Below are positions 5,680 through 6,142 of a DNA stretch of 6,142 bases, in pieces. The notes beneath the pieces were generated by a model. That model worked only from the letters and a program-made list of their open reading frames with translations, did no database searches and was not told the origin of the DNA. The stretch comes from an uncultured Gemmatimonadota bacterium (GTDB lineage Bacteria > Gemmatimonadota > Gemmatimonadetes > Gemmatimonadales > Gemmatimonadaceae), in contig CAMPKM010000189.1 of assembly GCA_946887155.1 (NCBI GenBank), positions 1-6,142 of the forward strand. The letters are read 5' to 3'. Position 1 is the first letter of the stretch; each line of letters opens with the position of its first letter. The translations under genes were made by a program, and so were the position numbers.

Positions 5680-5970
5680 TTCGCGTGAAAATGCGCCAAT
5701 CCATGAAGCCGACACAGGGCCCGGACCCCCATTTTGGGGGGCTAGACGCCAAATCCTTTGCGAGAAGGTAGATTGTTCGTCCTTGTTCAGGCGCGCCGGA
5801 GCAACGCGGCAGGCGCAAAGGTTTTCTAATGAGACGGGGCGGCGACCCCAGCCGCACCTGAGATTTCAGCAGTTTACGGGTAGTCGGACCCTTGCTCAGG
5901 CCGGTACATTACACGGTTCCCGACCAGTGACCTCATTTCCCGGACGTTCCGAATCATTTACCTGGCCGAC
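5680..5970. other. Divergent intergenic region between esterase and nitronate monooxygenase genes
   Basis: These 291 bp separate oppositely transcribed genes, so promoters for both should lie here. I see no good -35/-10 pair at proper spacing on either strand and no GG-N10-GC sigma-54 element. The stretch holds the CCCCCA/TGGGGG hairpin (5726-5740), a GC-rich dyad, GCGGC/GCCGC, near 5840-5856, and no recognisable riboswitch or tRNA. Plus-strand frames open across it have no family resemblance. It is somewhat more AT-rich near 5740-5780 and 5820-5880 than the genes around it. Confidence 0.5.
5726..5740. repeat. Short G/C hairpin CCCCCA-TTT-TGGGGG upstream of the esterase
   Basis: CCCCCA (5726-5731) and TGGGGG (5735-5740) form a perfect 6-bp stem with a TTT loop. 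It lies about 47-61 bp upstream of the esterase ATG on the minus strand and would be in its leader if transcription starts further upstream. No T-run follows on either strand, so a terminator is not supported; it may affect ribosome access or be incidental. Confidence 0.5.
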
Positions 5971-6142
5971 ATGACTGCACACGAGATCAGCAGAGTCACC
6001 GACGAACTGCCCTGCATCATTCAGGGCGGCATGGGCGTCGGTGTCACCAACTGGACGCTCGCCAACGCAGTATCGAAGAAAGGCAAGATCGGCGTCGTGT
6101 CAGGGACATGTGTCGATTCGATCATGGTTCGGCGGCTGCAGG
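5971..6142 (+). CDS. Nitronate monooxygenase / 2-nitropropane dioxygenase-like flavoprotein, N-terminal part (runs off right edge)
   Basis: The visible 57 residues begin with a short lead, then [20 protein letters not shown] (12-31) and a KIGVVSGT turn (39-46). These match the first strands of the FMN-binding TIM barrel of the nitronate monooxygenase/2-nitropropane dioxygenase family, which also includes PfaD-like and enoyl-reductase FabK-like members. The family oxidises alkyl nitronates or reduces enoyl groups using FMN; the substrate cannot be set from this fragment. The active-site residues lie beyond the right edge. The ATG at 5971 is chosen because the family motif begins soon after it; no strong Shine-Dalgarno precedes it. 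The gene is divergent from the esterase-larE series and so is probably a separate transcription unit. Confidence 0.85.
   Translation, partial: MTAHEISRVTDELPCIIQGGMGVGVTNWTLANAVSKKGKIGVVSGTCVDSIMVRRLQ

Noticed and set aside
5084..5857. 257-codon minus-strand frame overlapping the esterase gene
   Set aside because: It is out of frame with the esterase, which carries the complete catalytic triad. The alternative frame is Arg/Pro-rich without motifs.
5821..5880. CTGAGA-containing stretch considered as a TPP-type riboswitch
   Set aside because: The other conserved TPP elements and the required pairing are absent, and neither neighbour is a thiamine gene.
5357..5974. 205-codon plus-strand frame leading up to the nitronate monooxygenase start
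   Set aside because: It is antisense to the esterase in its first part, crosses the intergenic region in the second and has no family resemblance. The monooxygenase itself is in another frame.
5963..5982. TGGC...CTGCA resembling a sigma-54 promoter at the monooxygenase start
   Set aside because: GG and GC are separated by 11 instead of 10 bases, and the element overlaps the start codon.

Overview
The window is high-GC throughout (about two thirds G+C by eye) and gene-dense. It shows chromosomal housekeeping or accessory genes with no mobile-element, phage, CRISPR or RNA-gene signature. GTG and TTG starts, weak Shine-Dalgarno sequences, a sigma-54 activator, a probable lipoprotein and a LarE-type enzyme fit a GC-rich Gram-negative soil-type bacterium. 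Gemmatimonadota or Acidobacteriota are my best guess, but this is an impression from protein style and not a demonstrated placement.

Layout: seven complete genes and one truncated gene lie head-to-tail on the minus strand, and one truncated gene diverges on the plus strand at the right edge. In transcription order (right to left) the minus-strand genes are: a probable secreted lipoprotein esterase of the PHB-depolymerase/LpqC type (5679-4912); a LarE-like sulfur transferase (4909-4031); a 69-residue small protein (4034-3825); ThpR, an RNA 2',3'-cyclic phosphodiesterase (3847-3287); an unrecognised membrane-anchored extracytoplasmic protein (3243-2599); an NtrC-family sigma-54 response regulator (2602-1238); an unrecognised three-TM protein (1207-770); and, after a 141-bp gap, an NAD(P)-dependent aldehyde dehydrogenase that runs off the left edge (628-1). 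The nitronate monooxygenase-like gene starts at 5971 on the plus strand.

The minus-strand block is tightly packed: a 2-nt gap, an ATGA overlap, a 23-nt overlap, a 43-nt gap, a GTGA overlap and a 30-nt gap. Everything from the esterase to the three-TM protein could therefore be one transcript whose promoter lies in the divergent intergenic region 5716-5970. Products sort loosely into cofactor and RNA enzymes (LarE, the small protein, ThpR) and a regulator sandwiched between two envelope proteins of unknown role. No larB, larC or histidine kinase gene is in the window, so LarE and the response regulator both look like orphans here.

The observations most worth following up are: the small gene translationally coupled to larE, which weakly resembles the LarE C-terminal domain; the three-cysteine (probable Fe-S) form of LarE outside a lar cluster; and the NtrC-type regulator, with a GSFTGA loop, coupled to an unknown membrane-anchored protein. 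I found no convincing evidence of a wholly new multi-gene system.
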